Shown here: positions 24,359-33,416 of the stretch, one piece after another
Layout: the number at the start of each line of letters is the position of its first letter
Numbering within the stretch: position 1 is the stretch's first letter
Origin: Flavihumibacter sp. UBA7668
GTDB taxonomy: Bacteria; Bacteroidota; Bacteroidia; Chitinophagales; Chitinophagaceae
DNA: 64,000 nt
Assembly (NCBI RefSeq): GCF_002483205.1
Contig: NZ_DLHM01000004.1
Coordinates: 838,962-902,961, forward strand
Direction: 5' to 3'
The notes under the pieces: generated by a model
The model's input: only the letters and a program-made list of their open reading frames with translations
Databases searched by the model: none
Told to the model about the DNA's origin: nothing
Made by a program: the position numbers and the translations under genes

Positions 24359-25999
24359 ATGATTTCAGTTAATAATGTTACACTATCGTTTGGTAAACGC
24401 GTATTGTTTGATGAGGTAAATCTCAACTTCCATAAAGGGAATTGTTATGGGGTTATTGGAGCAAACGGAGCAGGAAAATCAACATTCCTGAAAATCCTGT
24501 CGGGCGAAATTGAACCCAGCAAGGGATCGGTAACAATTACCCTGGGAGAACGGATGGCCGTATTGAAACAAAACCATTTTGCCTATGATGATGTATCGGT
24601 TCTGAATACCGTATTGATGGGGCATCAGAAAATGTGGCAGGTGATGCAGGAGCGGGATGCTATTTATGCAAAAGAGGATTTTTCTGAGGAAGATGGCATG
24701 CGCGCCGGTGAACTGGAAGGTGAATTTGGAGAAATGGGCGGTTATACAGCCGAAAGTGATGCCGGTAGTATGTTAAGTGAGTTGGGTGTTCCGGAAACCT
24801 TCCACCAAAGCCTTTTAAAAGATATTCCTGGTAACCTGAAAGTTCGGGTGCTGTTGGCCCAGGCTATTTTTGGAAACCCGGATATTCTTCTGCTGGATGA
24901 GCCCACCAACGGACTGGATATTGAAACCATCAGCTGGCTGGAAAATTTTCTGGCAGATTATGAAAATATCGTGTTGGTGGTATCACACGATCGTCACTTT
25001 CTGGATGCAGTTTGTACCCATGTAGCGGATGTGGATCGTCAGAAAATCAAGATTTTTACCGGTAACTATACTTTCTGGTACGAAAGCTCTCAGTTGATGA
25101 GCCGCCAGATAAATGATAAGAATAAGAAAACAGAGGAGAAACGTGCAGCCCTGATGGACTTCATTGCCCGATTCAGTGCCAATGCATCCAAATCAAAACA
25201 GGCTACCAGCAGGAAAAAAGCCCTTGAAAAACTTACCATTGAAGAAATTGAACCATCCAACCGTCGCTATCCGGGAATCATATTCCAGCCCCTTCGTGAA
25301 GTTGGAAACCAGATTCTCAATGTGGAGAAATTAAGTGCATCCGTAGATGGTCGGGTACTTTTTGACAATGTAAGTTTCAGTGTAAACAAGAACGATAAAA
25401 TCGCGTTTCTAAGTAAAGATCCCCTGGCTGTAACTGCCTTTTTTGAGATTATCAATAATCTGCGCAAGGCAGATAAAGGAAGTTTTGAATGGGGAACTAC
25501 TATTACCAGCGCTTATCTGCCGATAGAAAACAATGAATTTTTCACCAATGGATTGTCTCTGCTTGAGTGGCTCCGTCAATATGTTCCTGCGCATGTAACC
25601 GATGCGGATGAGCCTTTTCTGCGTGGTTTTCTTGGTAAAATGTTGTTCAGCGGCGATGATATCATGAAAAAAACAAACGTACTGAGCGGTGGTGAAAAAG
25701 TTCGCTGTATGTTGAGTCGCATGATGTTGCAAAACCCCAACCTCATCATGCTGGATCAGCCAACCAATCACCTTGATCTGGAAAGTATTCAAAGCTTCAA
25801 CGAAGGCTGTCAGAATTTTTCCGGAATCGTTCTGCTTACATCGCATGACCATACCTTCATGCAAACGGTGGCTAATCGAATCATCGAGCTTACTCCAAAT
25901 GGCATCATCGATCGCCTCATGAGTTTTGATGAATACCTGGAAGATGAGCGCGTTAAAAAATTGAAAGCAGAAATGTATGGTGAATCGGTTCCGGCTTAA
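24359..25999 (+). CDS. YbiT-like ABC-F ATPase with a degenerate second ATPase domain
   Basis: A 546-residue soluble protein with two ABC domains, close in length and sequence to E. coli YbiT (530), an ABC-F translation factor acting at the ribosomal E site. Domain 1 has an intact Walker A, GANGAGKST (34-42), and Walker B LLLDEPTNGLD, but its signature region is PGNLKVRVLLAQ rather than LSGGQ. The inter-domain linker contains SRFSANASKSKQATSR-like family sequence (here ARFSANASKSKQATSRKKA). Domain 2 keeps the signature LSGGEKVR, but its Walker A region reads AFLSKDPLAVTAFF (349-362) with no P-loop, and the catalytic Glu is Gln467 (LDQPTNHLD). Thus only one composite ATP site is intact. The stop codon is inside a palindrome shared with the convergent gene. 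Confidence 0.85.
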   Translation: MISVNNVTLSFGKRVLFDEVNLNFHKGNCYGVIGANGAGKSTFLKILSGEIEPSKGSVTITLGERMAVLKQNHFAYDDVSVLNTVLMGHQKMWQVMQERDAIYAKEDFSEEDGMRAGELEGEFGEMGGYTAESDAGSMLSELGVPETFHQSLLKDIPGNLKVRVLLAQAIFGNPDILLLDEPTNGLDIETISWLENFLADYENIVLVVSHDRHFLDAVCTHVADVDRQKIKIFTGNYTFWYESSQLMSRQINDKNKKTEEKRAALMDFIARFSANASKSKQATSRKKALEKLTIEEIEPSNRRYPGIIFQPLREVGNQILNVEKLSASVDGRVLFDNVSFSVNKNDKIAFLSKDPLAVTAFFEIINNLRKADKGSFEWGTTITSAYLPIENNEFFTNGLSLLEWLRQYVPAHVTDADEPFLRGFLGKMLFSGDDIMKKTNVLSGGEKVRCMLSRMMLQNPNLIMLDQPTNHLDLESIQSFNEGCQNFSGIVLLTSHDHTFMQTVANRIIELTPNGIIDRLMSFDEYLEDERVKKLKAEMYGESVPA

Positions 26000-26009
26000 T
26001 TAAAGCCGG
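25991..26009. terminator. palindrome joining two convergent stop codons
   Basis: CCGGCTT and AAGCCGG (7 bp, perfect) around AATTA. The plus-strand TAA (25997-25999) and the minus-strand TAA (26000-26002) are adjacent at its centre. It could serve as a bidirectional hairpin, but it has no T tract. Confidence 0.55.
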
Positions 26010-26821
26010 TAACTGATACCCATTTGTGCAGCGCCATAATAATTACCGGCTGAAAATCTCACTATTCCGGTGGTTCTCCGTACGGTAAAATGAAAGGTAT
26101 TATTGATGTAGAAAGGAGTGAAATTGTAAAAATTATCCACTTCGTTTCTTAGGCGGTGCAGAGAGGAGCCAATCCCAAGCTGATAACCAATCCGGATATC
26201 AGGGTTCCTTGGCTTAAAAACCCATTCAGTAAAGCCTCCCAGCGTAAGATGGGTATTTCGCCGGTCGGAGATATCAATTACAGAGTCGGGCAATGCCAGG
26301 CGGACTTTATAATAATCGCCAAATTCGCGGCCGAAACTGGATTCTACCCCAATAACCCGCCATTCCACCCTGGTTCCCAGTGGAACCACCAAAGCAAGTC
26401 CTGCTGTGGAACCGAATGACCCCGTAAACTTGTTACCTTTTGGACCATCAAATTCAATCGGTTCACCCGTAACCGGATCATATTCCAGCGTATGGTAGGC
26501 AGAACTTGAAATATCATAAATCCCCGCGCTTCCATGCAACCCAAAATACCCTTGAAGATTGGAGCCAAACTGATGACTCACATGCCATTTACCCTGAAAA
26601 ATATAAAGATCGTCCGTCAAAAAATCATTGGCACCTCCCAGTGTAGCACTGGCAGTCAGGTAGTTGGCCGTTTTCTTTTCATCGGATAAAACAGGTATAA
26701 CATGGTAGCTGTTTTGCTGATTGGTATAAGGACTGCGAAAGATATCGCGTGTGGTGCAGGAGCTCATGGAAAGTACGGCAAGAACCAGCATGGTAAGTGC
26801 GTTGGTATGGTTGATTTTCAT
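26000..26821 (-). CDS. lipoprotein with predicted beta-barrel-like body
   Basis: A 273-residue protein. ATG 26821 gives MKINHTNALTMLVLAVLSMS followed by SC, a good signal peptide with a lipobox; the open frame upstream to 26926 adds 35 residues that make no signal sense. The mature part is rich in alternating aromatic and polar beta strands (YFGLHGSAGIYDI, GFTEWVFKPRNPDIRIGYQL, GNYYGAAQMGISYRL) and ends in an aromatic-rich strand like an outer-membrane barrel. Function is unknown. It is transcribed divergently from the 1160-residue envelope protein. Confidence 0.6.
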   Translation of the reverse strand: MKINHTNALTMLVLAVLSMSSCTTRDIFRSPYTNQQNSYHVIPVLSDEKKTANYLTASATLGGANDFLTDDLYIFQGKWHVSHQFGSNLQGYFGLHGSAGIYDISSSAYHTLEYDPVTGEPIEFDGPKGNKFTGSFGSTAGLALVVPLGTRVEWRVIGVESSFGREFGDYYKVRLALPDSVIDISDRRNTHLTLGGFTEWVFKPRNPDIRIGYQLGIGSSLHRLRNEVDNFYNFTPFYINNTFHFTVRRTTGIVRFSAGNYYGAAQMGISYRL

Positions 26822-26914
26822 TCCAGATTGACAAGTATCGCAATAGGAGCGCTGCATGGGGATTATTGGGCAATAATCAGTTAATTTTATCGCTTTAAGT
26901 GGAAACCGGGCCGA

Positions 26915-29900
26915 TTGGGAAAACAACTGCTGATATTGTTGATGATCGTATTGTGGGGACAGTTACTCCTGGCACAGGCACCTTCACCCCTGAAACCACT
27001 TAAATCTTCCAATTTACGGAAGGCACTGATACCTGTAAAACAGGGAAAACTGCAGCTGGATACTATGACTATTGTGCCGGGAACCTTTCGCATCACCGGC
27101 ATTTCCGATAGTTTGTACACGGTGGACTGGCTAAATGCTACCATCGAATTCAAAAGTTTACCTCCTTTCGATTCCGTGCTGGTTACCTGGAGAACATTCT
27201 CCTCCCGCCTCAATAAAGTGAAACAGGAATTGAATTTTGATAGTTTGTTGAACACCTATGTATCCCAGCAAACTATTCGAAGCATGGGAAATCCCGGTAG
27301 AAATGAGGAGGAGTTTTTCAATTTCGGAAATATCAATTACAGTGGAAGTTTTGGAAGGGGTATTTCCTTCGGAAATGCCCAGGATGCCGTGGTAACCTCT
27401 AATCTGAACCTGCAGATCAACGGCTTTTTGGGAGATAGTATTGAAATTGCAGCAGCGATCACAGATAATAATATCCCCATTCAACCTGACGGCACCACAC
27501 AACAACTCAATGAGTTTGACCGCATTTTTCTGCAATTCAAAAAGAAAGGATGGCAGCTGAGTTTGGGTGATATTGATATCCGGCAAAACCGGAATTATTT
27601 TCTGAATTTTTATAAACGACTGCAGGGTGGGGCATTTGAAAATACCAGTTCTTTCGGTAATAATGTAGTCAACAGAACCATGTTCAGCGGCTCCATAGCC
27701 AAAGGGAAATTTACCAGAAATATATTTGATGGACAGGAAGGTAATCAGGGCCCTTATCGTCTTACCGGCTCCAATAACGAATTATATTTTGTAGTGCTTG
27801 CGGGAACTGAGCGGGTTTACCTGGATGGTGAATTATTGCAAAGAGGAGAGGATCGCGATTATGTAATCAATTACAATACAGCCGAAATTACCTTCACTCC
27901 CCGGCGTATGATCAGTAAGGATCGAAGGATACAGGTAGAGTTTGAATATGCCGACCGAAATTATCTGAACACCAATCTCTATTTATCCAATGAAACGGAT
28001 ATTGGGAAAAGATTCCGGGTAAGAATGGCTGCTTTTTCCAATAACGATGCAAAGAATTCACCAATTAATCAAACCCTTGATCCGCAACAGAAACAATTTC
28101 TGGGATTAATTGGAGACAGTGTGCAGTCCGCTTTTTACCCGGTTGCTTCCATTGATACTTTTTCTCCCGGGAAAATTTTGTATAAAAAAATTGAAGTGCT
28201 TGTAAATGGTGTACCTGATTCCATTTATATGTATTCCACCAATCCCGATAGTGCCCGGTTCAATTTAAGTTTTGTAGACGTTGGGCAGGGAAGAGGCAAC
28301 TACCTTCCTGATCTGAATGCAGCAAATGGAAAAGTATTTCGCTGGGTGGAGCCATTAAATGGAATTCCACAGGGAAGATACGAAGCTGCAGCATTATTGG
28401 TAACCCCTAAAAAACAACAGGTACTAACCTTCGGTGCAGACTATATGGTAAGTGGAAAGACAACGGTCAGTGCGGATATTGGTATGAGTAATTATGATAT
28501 CAATACCTATTCCAACAGGCAGAAAGGAAATGATAAAGGCTTTGCCGGCCGCCTGCAGTTTAAACATATTGAGAAGCTAAATAAAACACTGAATTTACAG
28601 GGTGATGGTTCCTTCGAATGGGTAGAAAAAAGTTTTAAACCTCTGGAACGTTTGAGAAATGTTGAATTTTCACGCGATTGGGGATTGCCACTTCTTGTTC
28701 AACCTGCTGATGAAACCATGTATGCAGCAGGATTGGAATTGAATAATGCAGCTTCCAGCAAATTACGATACCAGTTCACCGGATACAATCGGAGTGATGG
28801 GTTCAACGGAGCAAGAAATAGTTTGCTTCACCAGCAAATAGTAAAAGGATGGACCTTCAATAATCAATTCAATTATACGCAATCTTCAAGCCTGCAGGAT
28901 AAAGGCTTTTTTTTGCGTCCCTCCTTTAATATTGCCAAAAATTTTTCAAGTTTACGCAATTATACACTTGGTTTCAGCTATGAACTGGAACACAATGAAG
29001 CCCGGAATAAAACAACTGATACCATTACACCCTATAGTTTTTCCTTTGATATTGTAAAGGTTTACCTCAAATCAAACGAACAGAAAGCCAATAAATGGGG
29101 ATTAAGTTATTACACGCGCAGTGATCAATTGCCAATTGGAAAAGGACTGGTGCGTACAGATCGAAGCCAGAACTTCACGCTAACCGGTGAATTGATGTCG
29201 AGTGCTGCACATCAGTTGCGTGTAAATGCCACCTACCGTACTTTAGAGGTTTTTCAAAAAACAAGTACGAATGCTGAATCAGATAAAACCGTGCTTGGCC
29301 GTGTTGAATATATGATCAATGAATGGAAAGGATTGGTTACTGGAAATATTCTCTACGAATTAGGAGCAGGGCAGGAACAGAAACGGGATTTTGCATTTTT
29401 GGAAGTACCAGCCGGACAGGGAGAATATGCCTGGTTCGATTACAATAATGATGGAGTGCAACAATTGAATGAATTTGAAATTGCATTGTTTCAGGATCAG
29501 GCACAATATATTCGCATATTCACACCAACCAATGAATTTGTAAAAGCTGCTTACAATAGCTTTAACTATAGTATGGCGATAAATCCCAGAGCGGTTCTGG
29601 ATCCGGCTTCTTCAAAAGGAATGAAAAAATTACTGACCCGTTTTAATCTGCAATCCTCCCTTCAATTATTCAGAAAACAATTGGCGGATGGTTCTATTCA
29701 GTTTAATCCGTTTAATAACAAACTGGTAGATAGTACACTGATCAGTTTAACCAGTGTGTGGATTAATAGTATGGCGTTTAACCGCTTCAGTTCTCGATGG
29801 GGTTTTGATATAAGTAATATCAGAAACAATGCAAAAATATTACTAACCTATGGATTGGAAAGTCGCGCTCAGCAGGAATGGAGTATACGCAGCCGGATGA

Positions 29901-30397
29901 ATATTGCCAAACGTTATACATTGGAGTTAATCGGCAAAACCGGCGAAACGGATTTAACTACCGGCAATGAAAAATTCGACAATCGAAATTATGCAGTAAA
30001 ACAACATTCTCTGGAACCAAAATTGAGCTTTACCAAAGGCGCTAATTTCAGAATTACCGGAGGTTACCGTTTTCAGAAAAAAAGAAATGATCTGGGCGTT
30101 TCTGAAACATTGAATTCCCATGCAATAAATACGGATGTCAAATATAATTTGCTACAAAATGCATCCTTGCAGGGTAAGTTTACCTATACCACAATTAAAT
30201 ATCCCTTTCCAACCAACTCAACGGTGAGTTATATCATGCTGGACGGCCTTCAACCCGGCAAGAATCTTCAATGGTCGCTCGATTTAACAAAACGATTAGG
30301 AAAAAACCTGGAGATGAATATTCAATATGAAGGCCGTAAACCGGGCGATAACCGGGTTATCCATATTGGACGGGCAGCCTTACGTGCGATATTATAA
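26915..30397 (+). CDS. large outer-membrane beta-rich protein, unknown function
   Basis: A 1160-residue exported protein. No ATG is available upstream before an in-frame stop, so a TTG at 26915 giving MGKQLLILLMIVLWGQLLLA followed by QA is the likely start; ATG 26942 is an alternative with a shorter signal. After a small N-terminal domain (to about 120), residues 130-360 contain GDIDIRQNRNYFLNFYKRLQ and a YLDGELLQRGEDRDY/NTAEITFTPRR segment, followed by a very long series of amphipathic strands typical of a large barrel. Residues 842-853 (DYNNDGVQQLNE) form an EF-hand-like calcium loop. Similar giant proteins are common in Bacteroidota, but I cannot name a family. The gene stands alone. Confidence 0.6.
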   Translation: MGKQLLILLMIVLWGQLLLAQAPSPLKPLKSSNLRKALIPVKQGKLQLDTMTIVPGTFRITGISDSLYTVDWLNATIEFKSLPPFDSVLVTWRTFSSRLNKVKQELNFDSLLNTYVSQQTIRSMGNPGRNEEEFFNFGNINYSGSFGRGISFGNAQDAVVTSNLNLQINGFLGDSIEIAAAITDNNIPIQPDGTTQQLNEFDRIFLQFKKKGWQLSLGDIDIRQNRNYFLNFYKRLQGGAFENTSSFGNNVVNRTMFSGSIAKGKFTRNIFDGQEGNQGPYRLTGSNNELYFVVLAGTERVYLDGELLQRGEDRDYVINYNTAEITFTPRRMISKDRRIQVEFEYADRNYLNTNLYLSNETDIGKRFRVRMAAFSNNDAKNSPINQTLDPQQKQFLGLIGDSVQSAFYPVASIDTFSPGKILYKKIEVLVNGVPDSIYMYSTNPDSARFNLSFVDVGQGRGNYLPDLNAANGKVFRWVEPLNGIPQGRYEAAALLVTPKKQQVLTFGADYMVSGKTTVSADIGMSNYDINTYSNRQKGNDKGFAGRLQFKHIEKLNKTLNLQGDGSFEWVEKSFKPLERLRNVEFSRDWGLPLLVQPADETMYAAGLELNNAASSKLRYQFTGYNRSDGFNGARNSLLHQQIVKGWTFNNQFNYTQSSSLQDKGFFLRPSFNIAKNFSSLRNYTLGFSYELEHNEARNKTTDTITPYSFSFDIVKVYLKSNEQKANKWGLSYYTRSDQLPIGKGLVRTDRSQNFTLTGELMSSAAHQLRVNATYRTLEVFQKTSTNAESDKTVLGRVEYMINEWKGLVTGNILYELGAGQEQKRDFAFLEVPAGQGEYAWFDYNNDGVQQLNEFEIALFQDQAQYIRIFTPTNEFVKAAYNSFNYSMAINPRAVLDPASSKGMKKLLTRFNLQSSLQLFRKQLADGSIQFNPFNNKLVDSTLISLTSVWINSMAFNRFSSRWGFDISNIRNNAKILLTYGLESRAQQEWSIRSRMNIAKRYTLELIGKTGETDLTTGNEKFDNRNYAVKQHSLEPKLSFTKGANFRITGGYRFQKKRNDLGVSETLNSHAINTDVKYNLLQNASLQGKFTYTTIKYPFPTNSTVSYIMLDGLQPGKNLQWSLDLTKRLGKNLEMNIQYEGRKPGDNRVIHIGRAALRAIL

Positions 30398-30571
30398 TTA
30401 GCCCGTAAATACATAAGAATTGGGTGTATACAACACAAGGGTATGGATACATCTAACATTCATGAATAGCAGCAGTTGGTGGGCTGATACAAACCGTTCA
30501 TAGACATTTCAATGCAGCAGAATATTGTTTAGATCCTTTGTTGTAATTTGCACCCAAATAAAATCCCTGAT
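30398..30571. other. intergenic, possible promoter
   Basis: It holds no gene. GTAATTTGC at 30543-30551 is one base away from the TAnnTTTG promoter element and lies 21 bases before the next ATG. No hairpin terminator was seen for the preceding gene. Confidence 0.3.
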
Positions 30572-31087
30572 ATGAAAAAAGTACTTTTATCCTTTGCTAT
30601 GGCAATTGGCATTATGAGTGCAAATGCGCAGAGTAGTTACACAAGTGCAATTGGAGGAAGAATCGGAGGTTATTACGATCTTATTTCCGGGTCTTACAAA
30701 ACCCATATTACTGAACCAGGTGCATTGGAATTTAACCTGGGATTCCGCGGATACAAAGGTGGTGGAATTGATTGGGTAACGGTAGCTTTCAGTGCTGCAT
30801 ACCAGCATCATTTTCCCATTAAGCCCGTACCCGGACTTCGTTGGTATGTTGGTGGTGGTTTAACTGCCTATAATTCTTTTTCGGATTATGATGGACTGAA
30901 AGGATTTGGTTTAGGCGTGTTTCCAACCGGCGGTATTGATTACAAATTCGAAAAAATTCCCTTGAACCTTTCTGCAGACGTTCGGCCAACAATTGGTGTG
31001 GTTGATCCATTCGACGGAGATGGTTACAAATACCGCAGTTTTCGTGGAGATAATTTCGGTATCTCTGCCCGTTATACCTTCCGGTAA
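30572..31087 (+). CDS. small outer-membrane beta-barrel protein
   Basis: A 171-residue protein with a signal peptide (MKKVLLSFAMAIGIMSANAQ) and a body of short glycine- and aromatic-rich strands: SAIGGRIGGYYDL, ALEFNLGFRGYKGGG, YVGGGLTAYNSF, and a terminal strand FGISARYTFR ending in Arg after Phe. This matches the OmpA/OmpX-like eight-strand barrel class common in Bacteroidota. The ATG at 30572 is chosen over an in-frame TTG at 30548 because it begins the signal peptide. A strong terminator follows. The specific role is unknown. Confidence 0.75.
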   Translation: MKKVLLSFAMAIGIMSANAQSSYTSAIGGRIGGYYDLISGSYKTHITEPGALEFNLGFRGYKGGGIDWVTVAFSAAYQHHFPIKPVPGLRWYVGGGLTAYNSFSDYDGLKGFGLGVFPTGGIDYKFEKIPLNLSADVRPTIGVVDPFDGDGYKYRSFRGDNFGISARYTFR

Positions 31088-31113
31088 TCGAATTTAATTC
31101 TATAACAAATTGG

Positions 31114-31143
31114 CCGTCTCAAGTCATTGAGGCGGTTTTTTTT
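31114..31143 (+). terminator. terminator of the small barrel gene
   Basis: CCGTCTCAA and TTGAGGCGG arms (one T-G pair), loop GTCA, then eight T ending at the ACCCG palindrome. Confidence 0.88.
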
Positions 31144-31169
31144 ACCCGCCGGGTGTCACCCGACGGGTA
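31144..31169. repeat. paired ACCCGnCGGGT palindromes, copies 3 and 4
   Basis: ACCCGCCGGGTG and CACCCGACGGGT stand back to back between two convergent terminators. The pair belongs to the same family as the copies at 16661 and 22993. Confidence 0.7.
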
Positions 31170-31200
31170 AAAAAAAAACCGTCTGCCAAAGGCAGACGGT
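31168..31200 (-). terminator. terminator of the coiled-coil protein gene
   Basis: Read on the minus strand: ACCGTCTGCC, loop TTT, GGCAGACGGT (10 bp, perfect), then a run of ten T. Confidence 0.92.
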
Positions 31201-31235
31201 AATCTTCATGCTTTATTGGGTGTAATAATTAGATA

Positions 31236-32210
31236 TTAACCGAACAGGCCACCTTTTTTCAGTTCGCGGGTTCCTTCACCAATTTTGAAACCATTATGGT
31301 AGATTTCAATTTTGTAGTTACCACGCTGGAAGTCGTTGGTAGATTTCCATGCGAACTCAACTGGCGTTTTCTTACCTGTTTCTATTTTAACCGGAACTTT
31401 TGCAGTGAAAGGTTTGTCACCATCTTCACGGGTTGTAAAGTTACCTGAACCCAGGCTTTCCTGAGATACTGGCTTACCATCAGGTCCGATTACAACTACA
31501 TAAACTTCTGCACTTCCAGCGGGAGCAATACGGTTGTCAACATCAAAGGAGATAACCAGTTTGTCTACACGCTTAGCGGAAGTAGTAACTTTTTCTTTAC
31601 CGCTATTTTTCTCATTGATGGGAGTGATTGCAATATTGTATGCATTCAGCGTAGAAGCGATGTCTACCGTTTTCTCCAGTTCCTGCTTGGCTGAAGTGGT
31701 GGTTGCCAAATCCGTGCTAAGCTGGGTAGTTTTTTGTCTTTCTGAACCGAGGTCAGTATTCAACTGAGTGTTCTCAGCGGTCAGACGGGCAACTTCCTGT
31801 TCCAGGTTAGCTACTTTCTCATTCATTTCTGCAATCAGTGATTTTGCTTTTTTCAATTCAGCAGCACTCGCATTGCTTTTATTAAGAATGCTGCGAATCT
31901 GCGTTTTCAGTTTAGAAATTTCACTGTTTTTATCGGTCAGTTTACCTTCAAGTTGATTGTTGAAACCGGTAACTGAATCAAGCCGGGCGAGAGATGCATC
32001 AAAATTACGCTGCAGCTCCGTTTTTTCATCTGTAACCTGTGCAATGGTTGCTTCTTTTTGCTGAATTGTTTGTTCGTTTTTGTTATTGTTCCATAACAAA
32101 TAACCCCAGGTTCCAAGCAGACCTGCTGCCAGTAACGCGATGATCAAGCCCTTATAATCTTTTTTAGGTTCTTGAGTTGGGGTGGCTGATGGATAGTTTG
32201 ATGTGCTCAT
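31236..32210 (-). CDS. single-TM coiled-coil protein
   Basis: A 324-residue protein with a short cytoplasmic N-terminus, one membrane helix (about 25-44, GLIIALLAAGLLGTWGYLLW), a long Glu/Lys/Gln-rich heptad region (about 48-180) predicted as coiled coil, and a C-terminal beta domain (about 190-324) with KVTTSAKRVDKLVISFDVDN and FAWKSTNDFQRGNYKIEIYH. The architecture suggests an envelope protein that projects a beta domain on a stalk. I do not recognise a named family, though similar proteins exist in Chitinophagaceae as I recall. It has its own strong terminator; no operon partner is evident. Confidence 0.65.
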   Translation of the reverse strand: MSTSNYPSATPTQEPKKDYKGLIIALLAAGLLGTWGYLLWNNNKNEQTIQQKEATIAQVTDEKTELQRNFDASLARLDSVTGFNNQLEGKLTDKNSEISKLKTQIRSILNKSNASAAELKKAKSLIAEMNEKVANLEQEVARLTAENTQLNTDLGSERQKTTQLSTDLATTTSAKQELEKTVDIASTLNAYNIAITPINEKNSGKEKVTTSAKRVDKLVISFDVDNRIAPAGSAEVYVVVIGPDGKPVSQESLGSGNFTTREDGDKPFTAKVPVKIETGKKTPVEFAWKSTNDFQRGNYKIEIYHNGFKIGEGTRELKKGGLFG

Positions 32211-32420
32211 TATGTATTGTTTTTCGAATTTAGAAATGGTTATAAATCAGGTTTATAAAGGTTTTTAAGTGAATGCTATGAAAGCCCTTTCGAAAACCGT
32301 GCCAAAAAAAATAAGAGGGTAAAATTAAGCAGTATTCAGGGGGTGGGAAAGCAGGCTGCACCGCAATTTCCGCTTTTTTTCCCAGCTTTCAATTATTATT
32401 GCAAACCTGAAATCAAAAGC

Positions 32421-33416
32421 ATGTCCGTAGATAAGATCCTGGCAGACTGGAAGAAAAAACAATTCAAACCTGTTTATTGGCTGGAAGGCGAAGAAGATTA
32501 TTACATTGATAAGGTGATGCAGGTGGCAGAACACCAGCTTTTATCGGAAGCTGAAGCCGGATTTAACCTTACTGTTTTTTACGGAAGGGAAGCAAACTGG
32601 GCAGATGTTGTTAATGCCTGCATGAAATACCCCATGTTTTCAGACAAACAGGTGGTGCTTATAAAAGAAGCACAGCAAATGAAAGATCTGGATAAATTGG
32701 AACACTATATCAGTCATCCGCTGTCTTCCACCATTCTCGTTGTTGGCCACAAGGAAAAAAAAGTGGATGGCCGCAGCAAGCTCGCCAAACTGTTGAAAGA
32801 TAAAACCGAGTTGGTTCAAACCAAAAAAATGTACGAAAACCAATTACCTGCCTGGGCAGAAAAATTGGTGCAGTCCAAAGGTTATACCATTCAGCAAAAA
32901 GCCTGTCTTCTTTTGGTGGATCATATTGGAAATGATTTGAGCAGGATCGAAAACGAAATTGATAAATTGTTAATCAATCTTGGAACCCGAACCAATATAA
33001 CGGAAGATGATATTGAAAAATTCATTGGTGTCAGCAAAGAATTTAATGTGTTTGAATTGCAGGAAGCCATTGCCAGAAAAGATTTACCCAAAGCAATCCG
33101 GATCGTTCAGTATTTTGAAAGCAATCCCAAAGCTGGGCCCATTCAAATGATTCTGCCGGCTCTTTATAATTATTTCAGTAAAGTATTTATGATTTTCGGG
33201 GTGCATAGTTCGGATGAAAAACTGATTGCATCCACCATTGGAACTTCCCCCTTTTTTGTAAAGGATTATATTCAGTGTTCTCAGCGCTATGGCTATGATG
33301 GTATTGAACGGATTCTTTTACTGCTTCATCAATATAACCTTCGGTCTATCGGAATAAACGACAGCGGAACATCTGATAGTGGTTTGCTGAAAGAATTGTT
33401 GGTGAAAATTATGTAA
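32421..33416 (+). CDS. holA: DNA polymerase III subunit delta
   Basis: A 331-residue protein matching HolA, the clamp-loader subunit that opens the sliding clamp. Typical segments are KPVYWLEGEEDYYIDKVMQV near the N-terminus (residues 16-35), the KQVVLIKEAQQMKDLDKL region, GNDLSRIENEIDKLLINLG and the C-terminal collar domain. The ATG at 32421 begins the family's usual start (MSVDKILADWK); the open frame continues upstream without homology. Its last 8 bases overlap the end of ribF on the opposite strand. Confidence 0.9.
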   Translation: MSVDKILADWKKKQFKPVYWLEGEEDYYIDKVMQVAEHQLLSEAEAGFNLTVFYGREANWADVVNACMKYPMFSDKQVVLIKEAQQMKDLDKLEHYISHPLSSTILVVGHKEKKVDGRSKLAKLLKDKTELVQTKKMYENQLPAWAEKLVQSKGYTIQQKACLLLVDHIGNDLSRIENEIDKLLINLGTRTNITEDDIEKFIGVSKEFNVFELQEAIARKDLPKAIRIVQYFESNPKAGPIQMILPALYNYFSKVFMIFGVHSSDEKLIASTIGTSPFFVKDYIQCSQRYGYDGIERILLLLHQYNLRSIGINDSGTSDSGLLKELLVKIM

